A DNA stretch of 64,000 nucleotides from Proliferodiscus dingleyae (GCA_003988795.1 QYAK01000047.1:62001-126000); one strand, 5' to 3'; shown: positions 20,470 through 33,811, counted from the first letter of the stretch. Made by a program: numbers and translations. The notes: generated by a model not told the origin, from the letters alone.

Positions 20470-23412
20470 ATGTCGAACAGCATCAAGGTTGTGGCCCGGT
20501 TCAGGCCGCAAAAGTACCAGCACCGCATAGCTCCACAGTTTCACTTTACTGACCTGCTTCTAGCAAGCTCGAGATCGCACAGGGTGGCCTGCCGATCGTG
20601 GAGTTTGAATCAGAAGATACGCTGAAGCTCGATGTAGGGAAATATATGATCATCTAGAATGTATGCTGATACTAGCCGCAGTCAAATGAAGCGGCCGGAT
20701 CCTTCACGTTCGATCGCGTGTTTGATATGACCTCGCGGCAGAAAGATGTCTTCGATTTCTCGATCAAACCTACAGTGGATGACATCCTGAACGGCTACAA
20801 CGGCACAGTCTTTGCATACGGGCAAACGGGGGCGGGAAAGTCATATACCATGATGGGGACAGACATAGACAATGACGAAGGGCGAGGTGTCATTCCCCGA
20901 ATCGTGGAGCAGATCTTCACCAGCATTCTGTCAAGTCCAGGTACCATCGAATATACAGTCCGGGTCAGCTATATGGAAATTTATATGGAGAAGATCCGAG
21001 ATCTGCTAGCGCCGCATAATGACAACCTGCCAATACATGAGGAGAAGAATAGAGGCGTCTATGTAAAGGGCTTGCTGGAAATCTATGTTTCAAGTGTTCA
21101 GGAGGTTTATGAGGTGATGCGGAGAGGTGATGCTTCTAGAAAGGTGGCTTCTACAAATATGAACCAGGAATCTTCGCGGTCACATTCCATATTCGTCGTC
21201 ACGATTACACAGAAGAACGTTGAGACAGGATCGGCGAAGAGCGGTCAGCTCTTCTTGGTTGATTTAGCTGGTAGTGAGAAAGTCGGCAAGACTGGTGCTA
21301 GCGGACAGACTCTCGAGGAAGCCAAAAAGATCAATAAGAGTTTGAGTGCTCTGGGTATGGTCATCAACAACCTGACGGATGGCAGATCACAGCATATTCC
21401 CTACAGAGACTCGAAGCTCACTCGAATTTTACAAGAGTCCTTGGGTGGAAACAGTAGGACTACGCTCATCATCAACTGTTCCCCGAGTAGTTATAATGAT
21501 GCGGAAACATTGAGTACACTTAGATTCGGTATGAGGGCGAAGGCAATCAAGAATAAAGCCAAGGTCAATGCCGAAATCAGTCCTGCAGAACTCAAGGCGC
21601 TGCTCAAGAAGGCGCAATCCCAGATCACGACATTCGAAACATACGTCTCAACATTGGATGCCGAGGTTCAGCAATGGAGAGCTGGAGAATCAGTACCAAA
21701 AGAGAGATGGGCAGCTCCTCTGACTGGCGCGAGTGGCGCAAAGAAAGATAGCCAAGCACCAAGGCCTTCGACACCGTCAAGGCTTACCACAGACAGTCGC
21801 GCTGATACACCTATAGCGTCGGAAAGATCTGCGACGCCTTCATTACCACTGGAAAAGGACGAGCGAGAAGAGTTTTTGAGGCGGGAAAATGAATTACAGG
21901 ATCAGATTGCCGAGAAGGAGAGCCAGATTGCTGCTGTCGAGAAGAGCCTTCGGGAAACGAAAGAAGAGCTCGCTTACTTGAAGGAGCATGACGGTAAGAA
22001 CAATAAAGATAATGAGAGGCTTACAAGTGAGGTCAATGAGCTTAAGATGCAGCTTGAAAGATTGAACTTTGAGAGCAAGGAGGCTCAAATCACCATGGAC
22101 AGTCTGAAGGAGGCGAATGGCGAGCTTACTGCTGAGCTCGATGAAGTGAAGCAACAACTGTTAGATGTTAAGATGAGCGCAAAGGAGACAAGCGCTGTCC
22201 TTGATGAGAAAGAGAAGAAGAAGGCGGAGAAGATGGCGAAGATGATGGCCGGCTTCGACTTGGGTGGTGATGTGTTTAGCGACAATGAGCAGGCCATCAA
22301 GAAGGTCATTGATCAGGTTGATGCTCTCCATGAACAAAGCTCTGCTGGCGAGGCTATTGCACCGGATGAGCTACAAGAGATCAAAGCACGTCTAGTTGAA
22401 ACGCAAGGCATCGTCCGACAAGCTGAGCTGTCTCTGTACAGCACTTCAGCTAGTGACATCAATGCGAAGCGCAGAGAAGAGCTCGAGCAGCGTCTCGAAG
22501 CTGTTGAGAGGGATTACGAAGACCTCCTTGAACGGAACCTCAGCGAGGCTGACGTTGCTGACGTCAAAGCAAAACTAGCCTCAGCCTACTCGAACAAGCA
22601 AGATGTACAGACTGAACTCGTCGAAGACCTCAAAACCGAGCTTGCTCAAAAATCTACCGAGATTCAAAAATTCAAGACCGTCAACGATGACCTCCAACGA
22701 CGAGTCAAGAGCGGTGCTATTGCCAATGGCTCACCGGGGGCTGCCAGCGGCAAGACAGTGCAGCAACAGATTGCCGAATTCGACGTCATGAAGAAGTCTC
22801 TTATGCGCGACCTCCAAAACCGTTGCGAGCGTGTCGTCGAGTTGGAAATCTCCCTTGACGAGACGCGAGAACAGTACAACAACGTCCTCCGCTCCTCTAA
22901 CAACCGCGCCCAGCAGAAGAAGATGGCATTCCTCGAGCGCAATCTCGAGCAACTCACCCACGTGCAACGCCAACTTGTAGAGCAGAATGGCAGCTTGAAG
23001 AAAGAGGTCGCCATCGCGGAGCGGAAATTAATCGCGAGAAATGAGCGGATCCAGAGTTTGGAGAGTCTGTTACAAGATTCGCAAGAGAAGCTTACGGCTG
23101 CTAATCACCGGTATGTTGATCCCTCCTATTCTAGCACAATGAGAACTAACATCCTGCAACAGATTTGAGGCTCAACTCACAGCCGTGAAAGAACGCCTCG
23201 AAGCCGCCAAGACAGGTAGTACTCGTGGTCTCGGCTCGCCCACAGGAGGATTCTCCTTCAGCGGCGCAGGCTCACGCATTGCCAAGCCTTTGAGAGGCGG
23301 CGGTGGTGATGCTCAAGGGGGTGTTGTCATTCCCACAATCAGTGGACTACAGAATGAGGCAGCACAGGGGGGTAATAAGAGGAGTTCCTGGTTCTTTTCT
23401 GGGAACAGATAG
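20470..23412 (+). CDS. kin1: Kinesin-1 heavy chain
   Basis: Plus-end-directed microtubule motor for vesicle and organelle transport in hyphae. Exons are 20470-20513, 20564-20633, 20682-23110 and 23163-23412, total 930 residues, close to the Neurospora conventional kinesin. The motor domain (about 1-330) starts MSNSIKVVARFRPQNK and carries the P-loop GQTGAGKS at about 85-92, switch I NQESSRSHS, switch II DLAGSEKVGKTGA and the HIPYRDSKLTRILQESLGG element. Next come a neck and a long coiled coil (about 400-880) with the conserved block LMRDLQNRCERVVELEISLD. The tail GSRIAKPLRGGG is the IAK autoinhibitory motif, and the end RSSWFF is also family-typical. The first two introns fall in the first 38 codons. 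The first donor (GTACCA) is unusual but is the only one that restores the frame. Confidence 0.96.
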
Positions 23413-23956
23413 ATGGACATATCAGAAGAGCATAGGAGGCGGAGATTCCAATAGACGACTTATGTATACCCATGTCTTTTCTTTGTTTGAGACTTTTCCG
23501 CTCATAGACATAGTGCGATTCGGGATGGAATATCGTGCATTCTCTGGGTGGAGAGCGCTGGCGTCATGTCAGATATCGAGAATGAAGTAATTGGCGGACA
23601 CATCTCTGTGCATCTCGTAAGATGGTGTTATAGTGTACCTTTGTGATCTGCGGGCCAGTTGGAACAGACTCAAATGTTTTATTTACTAAGTCTTAACCCA
23701 AGTGGTGCAAGAATCCAAGCCAAGGACAAAAGTTAATACGGATAAGTTTATTTTCCTTGTCGAATTCTTATGCCAGTCATGAGTTCATATCCTGCCGGCG
23801 GCTGTTCTCTACGTGCCCCACCGGGACGGTCAGGTATGATGCATACTATTTTTGTGGGGTGCATAAACTAGGGATTGGTCTAAGTCACCTTCATAAGGCT
23901 ACAGAATCGATCTATTGAAATCGAAATCGAGTGTCGCGAAGTTTACTCAAAGCGCC
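23413..23956. other. Spacer between kinesin and GH30 genes
   Basis: About 540 bp containing the kinesin 3' end and the GH30 promoter; nothing else is recognisable. Confidence 0.5.
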
Positions 23957-25414
23957 ATGTATATTCGGACAATAATTGGCTGGTTACTCACCCCCGTGGC
24001 TGCGCGACACTTAGTAGGTCCTCGCCAAAGCCAAGCCTCAATAACTATCAACCTAGCACAAACATACCAAACGATTGATGGCTTTGGCTTCTCAGAGGCT
24101 TTCCAGCGCGCAAACACAATTGTCAATCTGCCAACTGATCAGCAAAAATATGCTCTCGATCTTCTCTTTTCAACTACCAATGGCGCAGGAATGACAATCT
24201 TGAGAAATGGCATTGGATCATCTCCAGATTCCTCTTCGGATCATATGAACACGATACTACCAAAGTCTCCTGGTAGCCCTAGTGGAACACCGAACTATGT
24301 GTGGGATGGCAAGGACAGTGGCCAACTATTTGTCTCACAGCATGCGGTCAATAACTATGGGGTGAAGACAATCTACGCAGATGCTTGGAGCGCCCCGGGA
24401 TTCATGAAAACCAATGGCAACGACGCAAATGGCGGAAGTCTTTGTGGTGTTACGGGAGCCACTTGTAGCAGCGGCGATTGGAGGCAGGCGTATGCGAATT
24501 ACTTAGTCCAATACGTCAAGTACTACCAAGAAGCAGGGGTCAACATAAGTTATCTTGGGTTTCTAAACGAGCCTGAATTAACGTAAGCTGCTCTCAAACG
24601 TTGGATATCATGCTAGCTAAGAAACTACTCATCCTTCAGTACAAGTTATGCTTCAATGCGTTCATCGGGAGACCAAGCAGCAGACTTCATCAAAGTTCTG
24701 TATCCGACGCTGCAGAAAGCAGGGCTAGCAGATCAAGTTGGAATAGCTTGTTGCGATGCGGAAGGTTGGGGTGATCAGAGATCCATGACCAGCAGTCTGA
24801 ACTCCGTGAATGGTATGTTTTCCCTCGTGACAGGGCATGGTTATACTTCTCAGCCTACATCAGCAATCAGCACTCCTCATCATGTCTGGGAGACGGAGTG
24901 GGCGGATTTGAATGGTGCATGGCAAGCTGCTTTCTATTCAAGTGGTGGAGCTGGTGAAGGGCTGACTTGGGCTAATAATATACACACCGCTTTGACCAGT
25001 GCAAATTGCAGCGGGGTGTTGTATTGGGTTGGAGCTCAAGGGGGAAACACGAATTCCAAGCTCGTCAAGATTGATGGCAGCACTGTGACTCCATCGAAAC
25101 GGCTCTGGGCGTTTGGACAATTCAGCAGAGCTGCAAGACCAGGAGCTGTGCGTGTTGGTACAAGCGGCGGAAGCCTCAAGACAACCGCGTATAAGAATTT
25201 GGATGGAACTGTTGCTATAGTGGTCATCAATGGAGGCAGCTCATCGACAAGCGTGAGCTTGACATTCCAGGGATATAATGCGACGAATGCTAAAGCGTGG
25301 TTAACGGATAACTCGCACGATCTCAACACGACAACCGCCGATATTGCAAGCGGCGTGGTGACGGGATCTGTACCAGCAAGGGCCATGGTCAGTTTTATTG
25401 TCACGGGGTCATAG
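23957..25414 (+). CDS. Secreted glycoside hydrolase family 30 enzyme
   Basis: Two exons, 23957-24582 and 24640-25414, give 466 residues; the 57-bp intron is GTAAGC..CTTCAG, phase 2. The start is the first ATG of the frame and gives a plausible signal peptide (MYIRTIIGWLLTPVAARHL). The (beta/alpha)8 barrel begins TINLAQTYQTIDGFGFSEAF. It carries the GH30 acid/base Glu in YLGFLNEPELT (about Glu205) and the nucleophile in VWETEWAD (about 293-295), plus DAWSAPGFMKTNG. The final 90 residues form the beta-sandwich side domain (GTVAIVVINGGSS, PARAMVSFIVTGS). GH30 members cleave glucuronoxylan, beta-1,6-glucan or beta-1,6-galactan. The sequence reminds me most of fungal xylan-active GH30 (subfamily 7), but I cannot fix the substrate. 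It is a plant- or fungal-wall-degrading secreted enzyme and ends only 75 bp from the oppositely oriented MFS gene. Confidence 0.9.
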
Positions 25415-25489
25415 AAGAGATGTTGATCGTCGAGTAATGTACAAATTCTGTATCAGTTTGGCTCATAACATCTTCTCAAAAGCCGAACC

Positions 25490-27416
25490 CTACCCGGGTG
25501 ACTCCTGTTGGTGGTCTTTATGAATCAATTTAGCTCCTTCTTCAGTTCTCAGCACATTTTCCAGCGCTGGAGCTGTCTCATCATCCTCTAAACATATCTC
25601 ATGCCCGCTGCCCTCATAAACCCAAGCTGCTGTTATGCATCCAGCAGCTGAAACACCAGCAATACCCCACCACGCAGTTCCGACCACTCCATTTTCAAGC
25701 CCTTGCCCATACCACCATCCTCCAATGACTGGGCCAATGGTTCTAAAGGCGGCGGAAACGCTCTGTCCAATGCTGTGGACAGTTCCCAGGACGCTTGGAT
25801 GAGGGGAGCAATTGTTCAGCAAGATTATTGTTGCTGGCAAGGTGAACGTCCGGGCGGTAACTTGTAGGAGCAATACAAGCACTATACCGACCCAGACAAA
25901 AGGCCCTGAAGCAGTATCTGGTGCAGGCACTGACGAAGGCAAGACCGCCAGGTAAGGTGCTAAGAGATAGGCGAACGGGAATAGTACAAGGAAAAATCTG
26001 AAAGAGAGAAGCGTTCCAAGTCTAGCTTGTATGGGTGGATACATGGTCAGTTGAAGCAACATTCCGAGCATTCCAAGAATCGAGGTCGCAATCCCGACTG
26101 TGGCAGCCGGCATGCCCAGGCCGCCGTTGAATGTGAAGAGCAGCGAGGATTTGGATGTATCATTCACAACACGAGGAGTCGAGAGAAAAAGAGACCACAA
26201 GTTGCCGAATGCGCTACTTCAAGTCAGATTCTGGTACGCAATATAAGAATTATTCCATTTACCCTAGATGGAAGTCGAAGAAGGCCACTGTTACAAGAGT
26301 AAATATGACATTCTTAGTCCAAATGCGACTGAAAGGTAGCTTGCGTAAGAGTTTCTCCTTCGCGATTGATCCACGCGATTGATCGAAAGTTCGTAGTGGT
26401 AAGTGAGCTTCGTCTATCTCATGAAGCCTGGTATATTGTACTTTGTGCGCTCGTCCGAAGCAAACCTCCGTAACTCGTGCCACCAGATGGCGCCCCAGGT
26501 CGGGTTTGCTTTTCCTTTCTTTCAGTGTCTACTTGCGGTCAGCATGTGGGAAAAGCCGTCGAAGGTGATGACCGACCTCCTCAAGGAATAAGAACACGAC
26601 TAGTGTTGTCAAGGCGAGTAAAACAAAGTTCACGATGCCTGGAAGAGCATAAGGGTATGTCTCTAGCCATTCCCATCCGAATAGGGCCCCGCGACCAAAG
26701 ACGTTCGGTAATGTTTTTGCTGGGTCTGCAAGAATGCCTCCAATGACTGCAATATATTCTTAGAGAAGGTGGAAATTATCGATCGGAGCAACCTACGAGG
26801 TCCAAGAATTCCGGCAACGTTAAAACTCATGGGTAAGATCAGAAACGCTCTAGATTGATATTTCTTCTCTTTAGTGATCTCAGCAATCATAGTCCGGCTG
26901 TATACCTTGTTAACTAGAACTTCTTCAAGAGGAAACGTAGAATTACATTATACCAACAGTTCCGTTTATTGCACCTGCGAATAAACGAAAAAAAGCTGCT
27001 TGCCAAAAAGTCGTGGAAAATCCGTATCCCAGACATGATATGGCTGTCCCTCCTAAACCAACCAGCAACACCAACTTCCGACCCCCAGCACTGGAATCCG
27101 CAATTTTGCCCCAAAATATTGCGGTGAGTACTTGTGCACCTGTGAAGCAGCCTTGTAGAATCCCCGCTTGGCTGGAAATCGCCGAGTCTGGTGAGGTGGC
27201 ATCGAAGCTTTTAAGTTGATAAAATACGTAGGCTTGCAGTGATGCAACCTGAAGAAAATCGACGACTCGACATAGGAATAGAATGGCAAGTTGATGTTTT
27301 CGAGGGAGAGAAAGCCAAGTCACAGGACCCGCTTGTGATCTCGGCAGAGCATCTTCTACATCGTGCGGTTCGATTAAGTGATCTAAAGAATCGCGAGAAA
27401 CTCTATCTCTTGTCAT
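25490..27416 (-). CDS. MFS transporter (DHA1-type multidrug/facilitator family)
   Basis: Five exons on the minus strand: 26947-27416, 26797-26897, 26577-26746, 26263-26528 and 25490-26216, total 577 residues. Introns are 46-51 bp and the frame is kept throughout. After a hydrophilic N-terminus, TM1 begins with RKHQLAILFLCRVVDF. The MFS signature between TM2 and TM3 is GKIADSSAGGRKLVLL, followed by FFRLFAGAINGTVGIIRTMI and the loop EKKYQSRAFLILPMSFNVAG ... GPLIGGILADP. A long cytoplasmic loop separates the halves, and the second half ends in NGGLGMP ... GPVIGGWWYGQG. This layout is usual for fungal DHA1/ZIF-like proton antiporters that export drugs, toxins or metabolites. The substrate cannot be read from sequence. 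One end is adjacent to GH30, convergent. Confidence 0.9.
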
Positions 27417-28748
27417 TTAGATCATCAGTAATGTTTTCACTACACCTATTCATTTGAAGACAGGATCGGAACTCCAAAGCAGGGAGAGGTAGAACCATGG
27501 CAGAACGAGAATGGAACAAATGAATCGTGCAAATCATTAGTAGCTGTGCATACTGCTAGCAGTTACAATACCCTTGTCTAGTACCAATTGAGGCGCAGTT
27601 ATGACAAGACGGCGCACTTCGTACAGTACCCACCACACCACTTCCGCTAATTGAAGGGCTCAATAAGTTAAATAAACCAAGAGACATGGTCGGTCTTGTA
27701 CGACCCACTGCCATCCTGATAAGCAGGAATGCTCCGCTGCACGTGATATTATCGCTGACTGACGCGTGGCCATTTCTCCACCCTTCCCAATTGGAACACC
27801 ACTGCGAAGAACCTTTCATTGGAGGAGCATTCATTTGTGGGCGTATACGTCCACGTCATATATTGAGTTACACCAAGCATCTCTGAGAGAAAAGATTTAT
27901 GAGATCTCTAATCTATCGTCCGAGGCATCAAAGAGTTCGTGCTGTCCGACGACCTTCTCCGGTAAATAGAGTTTTCCTATGAAGGTAGTATATATCTGCA
28001 GATGACGGTTTACTGGTTTCCGCATAAGTGCAATCCTTGACAGCCTTCTCAACTCGGTTAACTATTGCGAGGTTCCATATGTCTAATCATAAGCAGCTAT
28101 TGTAAATGCTCGAACCTTGTTCAGATCACCCCTAGGTAATCTCCAACGAAGCTGTTTCTCGAGGCCCCCTAAACCGCTAGCTGAGATCGATCTCGCTGGC
28201 AGGCATTAGTGCAAGATGATGTAACTCTCAGGTACGATTCAGATCCAACCGCAAGCTGAAGCCATCATATTATCAACATTGCATCGGTATGATTGGCATT
28301 GGTGCTCAGCTTACTGTTGAATACCTTCTATCCAGTGGAGTTTTGATGTGTGCAAAATGTATATGACGCGGGTCGTTGCACTAACTGGCTGCACAAGGGT
28401 TCCGCACTGCCAAGACGGCCCCCAGAACAACGACTCGCTCACTCTTGTCTAAGCGGATGAAGCCATGCGAAATTTGAAAAGAATGCATTCTTGAAAGGTG
28501 ACGCGTGCACTTTAGATTTTCCGCAACACCTTCCTAATTAGAAGTTGCTTACGATCGACTGAGACATCGAAACGAACGGGTTTGAGGATTATCTTCGCTT
28601 CGTCTATAGATCATCATCTATCTATACCTCCTCTAGATCTTATGCCTGCCCAACGCCTCTAACGCCTGTCTTTCGCATAGCGAATAGACTGGTATAAGTC
28701 AATGTATATGCGAGATTGAATCTTATGCCCCGTGAAGTCTGGCTGGAT
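27417..28748. other. Gene-free spacer
   Basis: About 1.3 kb upstream of the MFS gene and downstream of the sulfotransferase-like gene. Only short frames under 95 codons, with no domain or splice logic I can follow. Confidence 0.45.
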
Positions 28749-29551
28749 TCACAGCCTCCATATCATGATCATCAGAATGATTGTCATGCCAATGATCACA
28801 CATAATTGCAATAGTCTAACCAAAACATTGAGCATCTGCATTCGGTTCCTCCTGCGCGATCGACTGATAAAATCGCTGTTGTCGTTGACCTTGGGGAATT
28901 TCTGACCGAGAGGAATCTCTTCCCCCAGAAATTCACAGAGAGGCTCCCATCCGTCAGTCACACTAAATTCCAGCAGGTTTCCCTTTGGGACCAGTGCTCT
29001 CACTTCCTCGTAATGCTTTTTGAAAATATCCTTTCCTCGATTTGGGAAATCCCCTTCGAAGAATGTGTCAAAAAACTTCTTCAGCATTGGATAATACAAG
29101 CCCGCCGCCCAACTAAAGTATTGTAGAACTCGCAGTTCGGGGTCAGTGACTCGCCAGTATACAGTCCGCATGGTCGATGCATGCCAACTATGCACATCCC
29201 GGTTTGTGAGAACGACCTTGGCTTCTGGGTAGGCTTCGATAAGCTCCTTGGCGAATGCAATAGCAGGCCAGTCGCAGACCGCTTGGCAATGGCCAAGCAA
29301 TTGGTCCCAATCTGCGCGAGTATATGGAGCACCGATACCGTCGTACTTGGCACGCAGTGCCTCATGCCACATGAGAGCGTCTGGAGGGTTTTCGATCGAA
29401 GCAGACATCATATGATAGGTATCAACGTAGCCGAGTTGCTGCATTGCTGATCGCATCGCTGCAAATATCAACAAAAGCTTGAGACGGATTGGGATTACTC
29501 AAACTTACAGGCTGTTCCTGTACGTCCTAGCCCTAGGATGAGGACTTTCAT
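28749..29551 (-). CDS. Sulfotransferase-like P-loop protein with C-terminal membrane anchor
   Basis: Two exons, 29509-29551 and 28749-29458, give 250 residues; the 50-bp intron is GTAAGT..TTGCAG, phase 1. The N-terminus MKVLILGLGRTGTASMRSAM holds the P-loop-like PAPS 5'-phosphate motif (G-R-T-G-T). It is followed by LGYVDTYHMM, DWDQLLGHCQAVCDWPAIAF, EAYPEAKVVLTNRDVHSWHAS and the conserved FFEGDFPNRGKDIF / LLEFSVTDGWEPLCEFLGE blocks. This is the fungal Sulfotransfer_4-type family, often annotated as NAD-dependent epimerase-like or P-loop NTPase proteins; activity is mostly unproven. The last 28 residues are very hydrophobic (VIIGMTIILMIMIWRL) and should form a tail anchor, giving a membrane location. 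The glycine in place of Cys before RTGT may be a variant of the usual G-x-x-R-T-G-T. Confidence 0.85.
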
Positions 29552-30785
29552 TGGAACTTTGCGGAAACATTCTCGTCGATTTATGTCCGTATCGCTGGTA
29601 AAGACATCCGTAACTGGTTTAGGGGTATAACGCAATGAGACCATTGTGAGAAACAATTGAACCGATATGAATCGAAAAGACAGACAGATAGAATATGATG
29701 AGAGCTTGAAATGAGTGGAGTGTAGGCTGTGAAAAAAAAATGAAAAAAAATGAGTATTGCTTGGAGGAGATATTCATCTTGAAGAGCCAACGGATGTCAG
29801 TATCCACGCCAAATGCCAAGACATTGATGGAGATCCGAATACTGTAGTAGTATCCAAGACGCATACTAATCACGTCGGCTACAGAACGGGAAGAAACAAA
29901 GCGCCGACACGCTCATTACTTGCCTCCGTTGTTGGGGGTGGATGCGGGCCAAGTTCCATATGAGCAGGATTTTGAGACTGCGCAAGGGATCAGAAACTGA
30001 CTAAGAGAGTTGTGAGCAACTAGGATATCATAGACACCGGAAAGGCTTGGCGTGAAGAGAAGTTTGAGATGTCCGTTGCTGGGCATGCCAATCTGACATC
30101 TTGTCCACTATATTAGATGAGGGTTTGATCGTCTTGGATTCTTAGCGTTCTGCTATGAGTGGGCATCAGTCGCTGGCAGGGCAAGCCACACGTGGCAATT
30201 GACGCGGCCCAGAGAGATCGCGTCTGCAAGACCTCCACTCAGCCCCAGCCAAGAAACTGCGCGACAAGTACCTAACAAGGTCACCAGTTCGGCGGAATTG
30301 GCCGGGGCTAGGTTATCATCCTAGCCTCGAACTGCCACAAACGCTATGCTTGTTCGTTCCTGCAATTGACTGCATCTCCTATCTTATCAGATTTGGAAGA
30401 GCTATCACCCAGTGTCTTGAATCCAACCAGCTTCACAGCTGCGTTATTTTGATCCGTATGGTTTCATCTTGCCTGTTAAGGTATTTGTGTGCGTGAAAGC
30501 ATTGGTTTAGAGCAGGCGAGAACAATCTGGTAAATGCTTCTCAAGAAGTGCCATAATATACTTCCCCTTTATGTGCTCTCCCGTATTATGTCAAGGTTCA
30601 ATAGGGGCTCGGCTCATCTGAACCTTACATGAGAATACTCGTACTCGTAAAACGCAAAACATTATACAGGGGCCTGCCTGTCTTCCACGCTTTCCTTCGA
30701 TTGTTGCAAGCATGAAGACACTTTATAACAATTACAAATGCCATGAATGCCTGATAGCCGAATATTGTACATAGATGTCCTAGCC
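29552..30785. other. Gene-free spacer
   Basis: About 1.2 kb with the sulfotransferase-like gene promoter on the left and the 3' end of the beta-lactamase-like gene on the right. No supported gene. Confidence 0.45.
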
Positions 30786-32917
30786 CTAAGACTTATCCAA
30801 CGTCACTCTCAACGCTTGCGGTTGTATACTCACACTCCCTGTTGAATTAGTGATGAAGAAGAATTGATCTAATGCCAGCTGCCCATAGACGTAGGCAGTC
30901 GGTCCAATCCATGACGCACATCCCGTAGAGTATGTTTTGTCCACCGTAGCCGCACCAAGATCTTCGAACATCGCTTTGAAAGACTGTTTCTTGCTTCCGT
31001 CTGCAGTAACCACCAGATCCGTTGGATACAACCGGATACTCAAATCTACCCAGTAGGGATTCGAGTAGTTCGTCATCAGTTGAGCGACTGTGAGTCTCAT
31101 GTCGGTCCCATTACTAATCCAGCTTGTAACTCCCAGACCCGGCTTATCATCTATCACAATCGTCATGGAGGAGTTGAGAGTTGATGGGTTGGCTTTCATG
31201 AGCGCATTGACAGTGCCATTCGAGATGGTCGAATTTATCGCTGCCACAGCGCCAGCTAACGTATCGTTGACAATCAGGAAGTCGAATGGGGCAAGATTAG
31301 AGCCGAGAGTGGCATTTGCTAGAGGAGAACCCGAGGGTGTGGGAATGCTCGTCGATGTACTGCTCGAGTTGGTGATGCTACCGGAGCCAACAGTGGTATT
31401 TGTGGGAGACGAACTGGGTGCGTTGGAAACCTTGTCTATGTAGGTTCCCGCATACTGCTTCCCAGCCTGATCCCTTGCTGTGGCCTCAAGTGCAGGGATG
31501 ATGTTCTCTCCGAATGCGTCAAGAAACTGCATCTCAAGGCCATTGAGATTGTTACCCGCAATTAGAAGTATGAATCCAGCATCGTAATCTGGAAGTAATG
31601 TGAGGAATGACGTCCACGAGCTGATCTGTCCACCCTTATCGTACGCATCGATAATGCGGTACTTCTGGCTTAATTGGATTCTACGAACTCCCCACGGGGC
31701 ACCGATAGACCCTCTTATGTCGGATGAATGCTCCATTGGTTTCATCCAGCGTCGAGTTTGAGGCCCTGGAAGGAGCTGATAGCTGAGAATGGCACGGCCA
31801 AACTTGGCGAGGTCGGATGAAGACGAATACATGTTTCCAGCTCTGAAAGGTTTCAACTGTTTGTTGTCTCAATGTGGAGGAAGCATAACTCACGGATTCT
31901 CTTCGCCCAGACTGTAATACCAGTGAGTACTATCAGCAGTCCCAGGGATTATGCCAAGATTTTCTGATGGAGCGTTGTAGAAGGTATGAGATAAGCCCAA
32001 TTTATTGATTACCGAGTCAGTGAGCATAGATTCATAGTCTTTACCAGTAATATTTTCCAGGGCGTAAGAGAGTAACTGAAAGGCTACGTTAGAGTACGCA
32101 GCCGTGGAGAATGGCGCGAAGGCGGGCTCCATTCTAGAGAAAGTCGAGAAAAATTCTGGCAGGCCAATCAGTAAATCCTAAAAATTCTTCTTTGAAATAA
32201 TACCAACCTTTCCTATCACATTCAGGCCAGGTACCACAGATAGGAATATCTGCAGAAGGAATTGGCGGAAATCCCATATAGATCAAATCATTAATGTTCG
32301 GAACTGACTGTGTCAATTCCCCCATCAGTGAATCTAGCCCCAAGTTAGAAAGCTCATCTTCCAGGGATTTAACACTCACTATCGGCTGCAATCCCTGCCA
32401 TATGGCTTGCCAAAGCTCCAATGGTAATATCATTCCAGGACACTTTAGTAGTCGCATCTCCAGACTTGTTCGCCGCAATCTCCTGAAGTTCAGGGATGTA
32501 GTTGGTGATTGGAGCATTGAAATGAATATCTCCAGCTTCAATTAGGAATGTATACATGGTAAATAGTTTAGTAAGGCTTCCAATTCTATATACAGAATTC
32601 CCATCAGCCTTTTTGACACCTGTGGTGTTGAACGAGGAGAGATTTGGCGCTGTATGATAGTATGTGAAGGCCGATTTCTGGTCGACTGCTGAGAAAATTT
32701 CCAGCGAGTACGAGTTTTGCTGGCCTTCAGCCGCTGAGTCTAGACCACGCAGAACAGAAGTCAAATTTTTAAAGGCATTCTGCATGATCGAACTGCTCGC
32801 CAAGTTTTGAGGCTTAGGAAAGACGGGTCCCAGCAAGGGACAATTAGACGCTGCATTAGAGAAGCTATATAAAGTAGTAGTAACTATCAATGTACATAAA
32901 AAATTGTGCAGAGCCAT
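30786..32917 (-). CDS. Secreted class C beta-lactamase-like serine hydrolase
   Basis: Four exons on the minus strand: 32380-32917, 32208-32333, 31894-32155 and 30786-31842, total 660 residues. The short introns (46-52 bp) each restore the family sequence, for example ECDRKEFFSTFSRMEP across intron 2. The ATG at 32917 gives a signal peptide (MALHNFLCTLIVTTTLYSFS). The catalytic S-x-x-K is RIGSLTKLF (Ser114/Lys117) and the Y-S-N motif is AAYSNVAFQ (Tyr242); GGQISSWTSF may serve as the third box. Such fungal proteins resemble penicillin-binding or esterase-type enzymes; related ones act as lactone hydrolases or acyltransferases. The C-terminal 280 residues carry a Ser/Thr-rich linker (about 430-470) and a separate beta-rich domain. 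Substrate unknown. An in-frame ATG at 33037 exists but would bury the signal peptide. Confidence 0.87.
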
Positions 32918-33811
32918 CTTGAAACGAACTGGCCGAAAGAAACCAACAAAGCAACCAGACAAGGACGAGTGTTTTATCTTAGCAGGTATTGCAGGTACAA
33001 GTATCTTAAAGATCGAACATAGTATCTTAGGTTTCATTGAGGGTCATGAGTGTGGTGTCGTAATATGTCAATATAGGCACCAGGCTATTGTCAATAGGCT
33101 CATTTGGCCTGTAGCATTGAGACGAATTGTACATTTGACGACGTCGCGCTTTCTAATCGTTTAGGAAGGTTTGAGGACTCACTATCTTCCTGGGGCGAGA
33201 TTTGCATTGTATCGCAATGTTTGATACTGTCTAACTGGCTCGGATTGTTCTAGATTGTGACCCTCTGCATCTGATTCCGAAAGTATGTAGTATTATCCAG
33301 AGACTGCTTGCATGCCAGTTTACCCTATCATTGGTTTATTACCTGCTCCGAGCAGGCAGCAATCAATCCCCACGTGGGGCCGAGAACTTATTTTGGGCCT
33401 TGTTCGAACCAGTTTCTCCGTTTAATGTCATTGTAAGGACCCCTAAAACAAGCATTGAGACCTGCATAGCATTCGGAACGTAGCCGCGGGCTCCCGAATG
33501 CGAGGCAACCACATTTTTGGGTTCAGATCACTCGCCACACTTGGTTTTGTTTTCATATGTGTACCGTATCTCAAGTTCGGATAAAGTCAATCGATACATG
33601 ATGATCTCAATCCGGAATTTTCATTATTAGGAGACGAAGTGACTAGGATTTATATTAAACGGAGCTTGGCATCCCTTTTCCGTTCTCGGAGGCAGAGACG
33701 GCCCGGACGGCCAGTCGTAAGTGATAATAACGTTCAATATAATAATTTAGTCTAGATTCCCATTCTAATTAAGCTAGTCTATCTTTCGATCGAACAGAAA
33801 AGCTTGTTCTT
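32918..33811. other. Gene-free spacer
   Basis: About 0.9 kb; upstream region of the beta-lactamase-like gene and 3' region of the flavin-reductase-like gene. No gene seen. Confidence 0.45.

Noticed and set aside
32918..33037. 40-residue N-terminal extension of the beta-lactamase-like protein
   Set aside because: It would place a basic segment ahead of a clear signal peptide; the ATG at 32917 is better.
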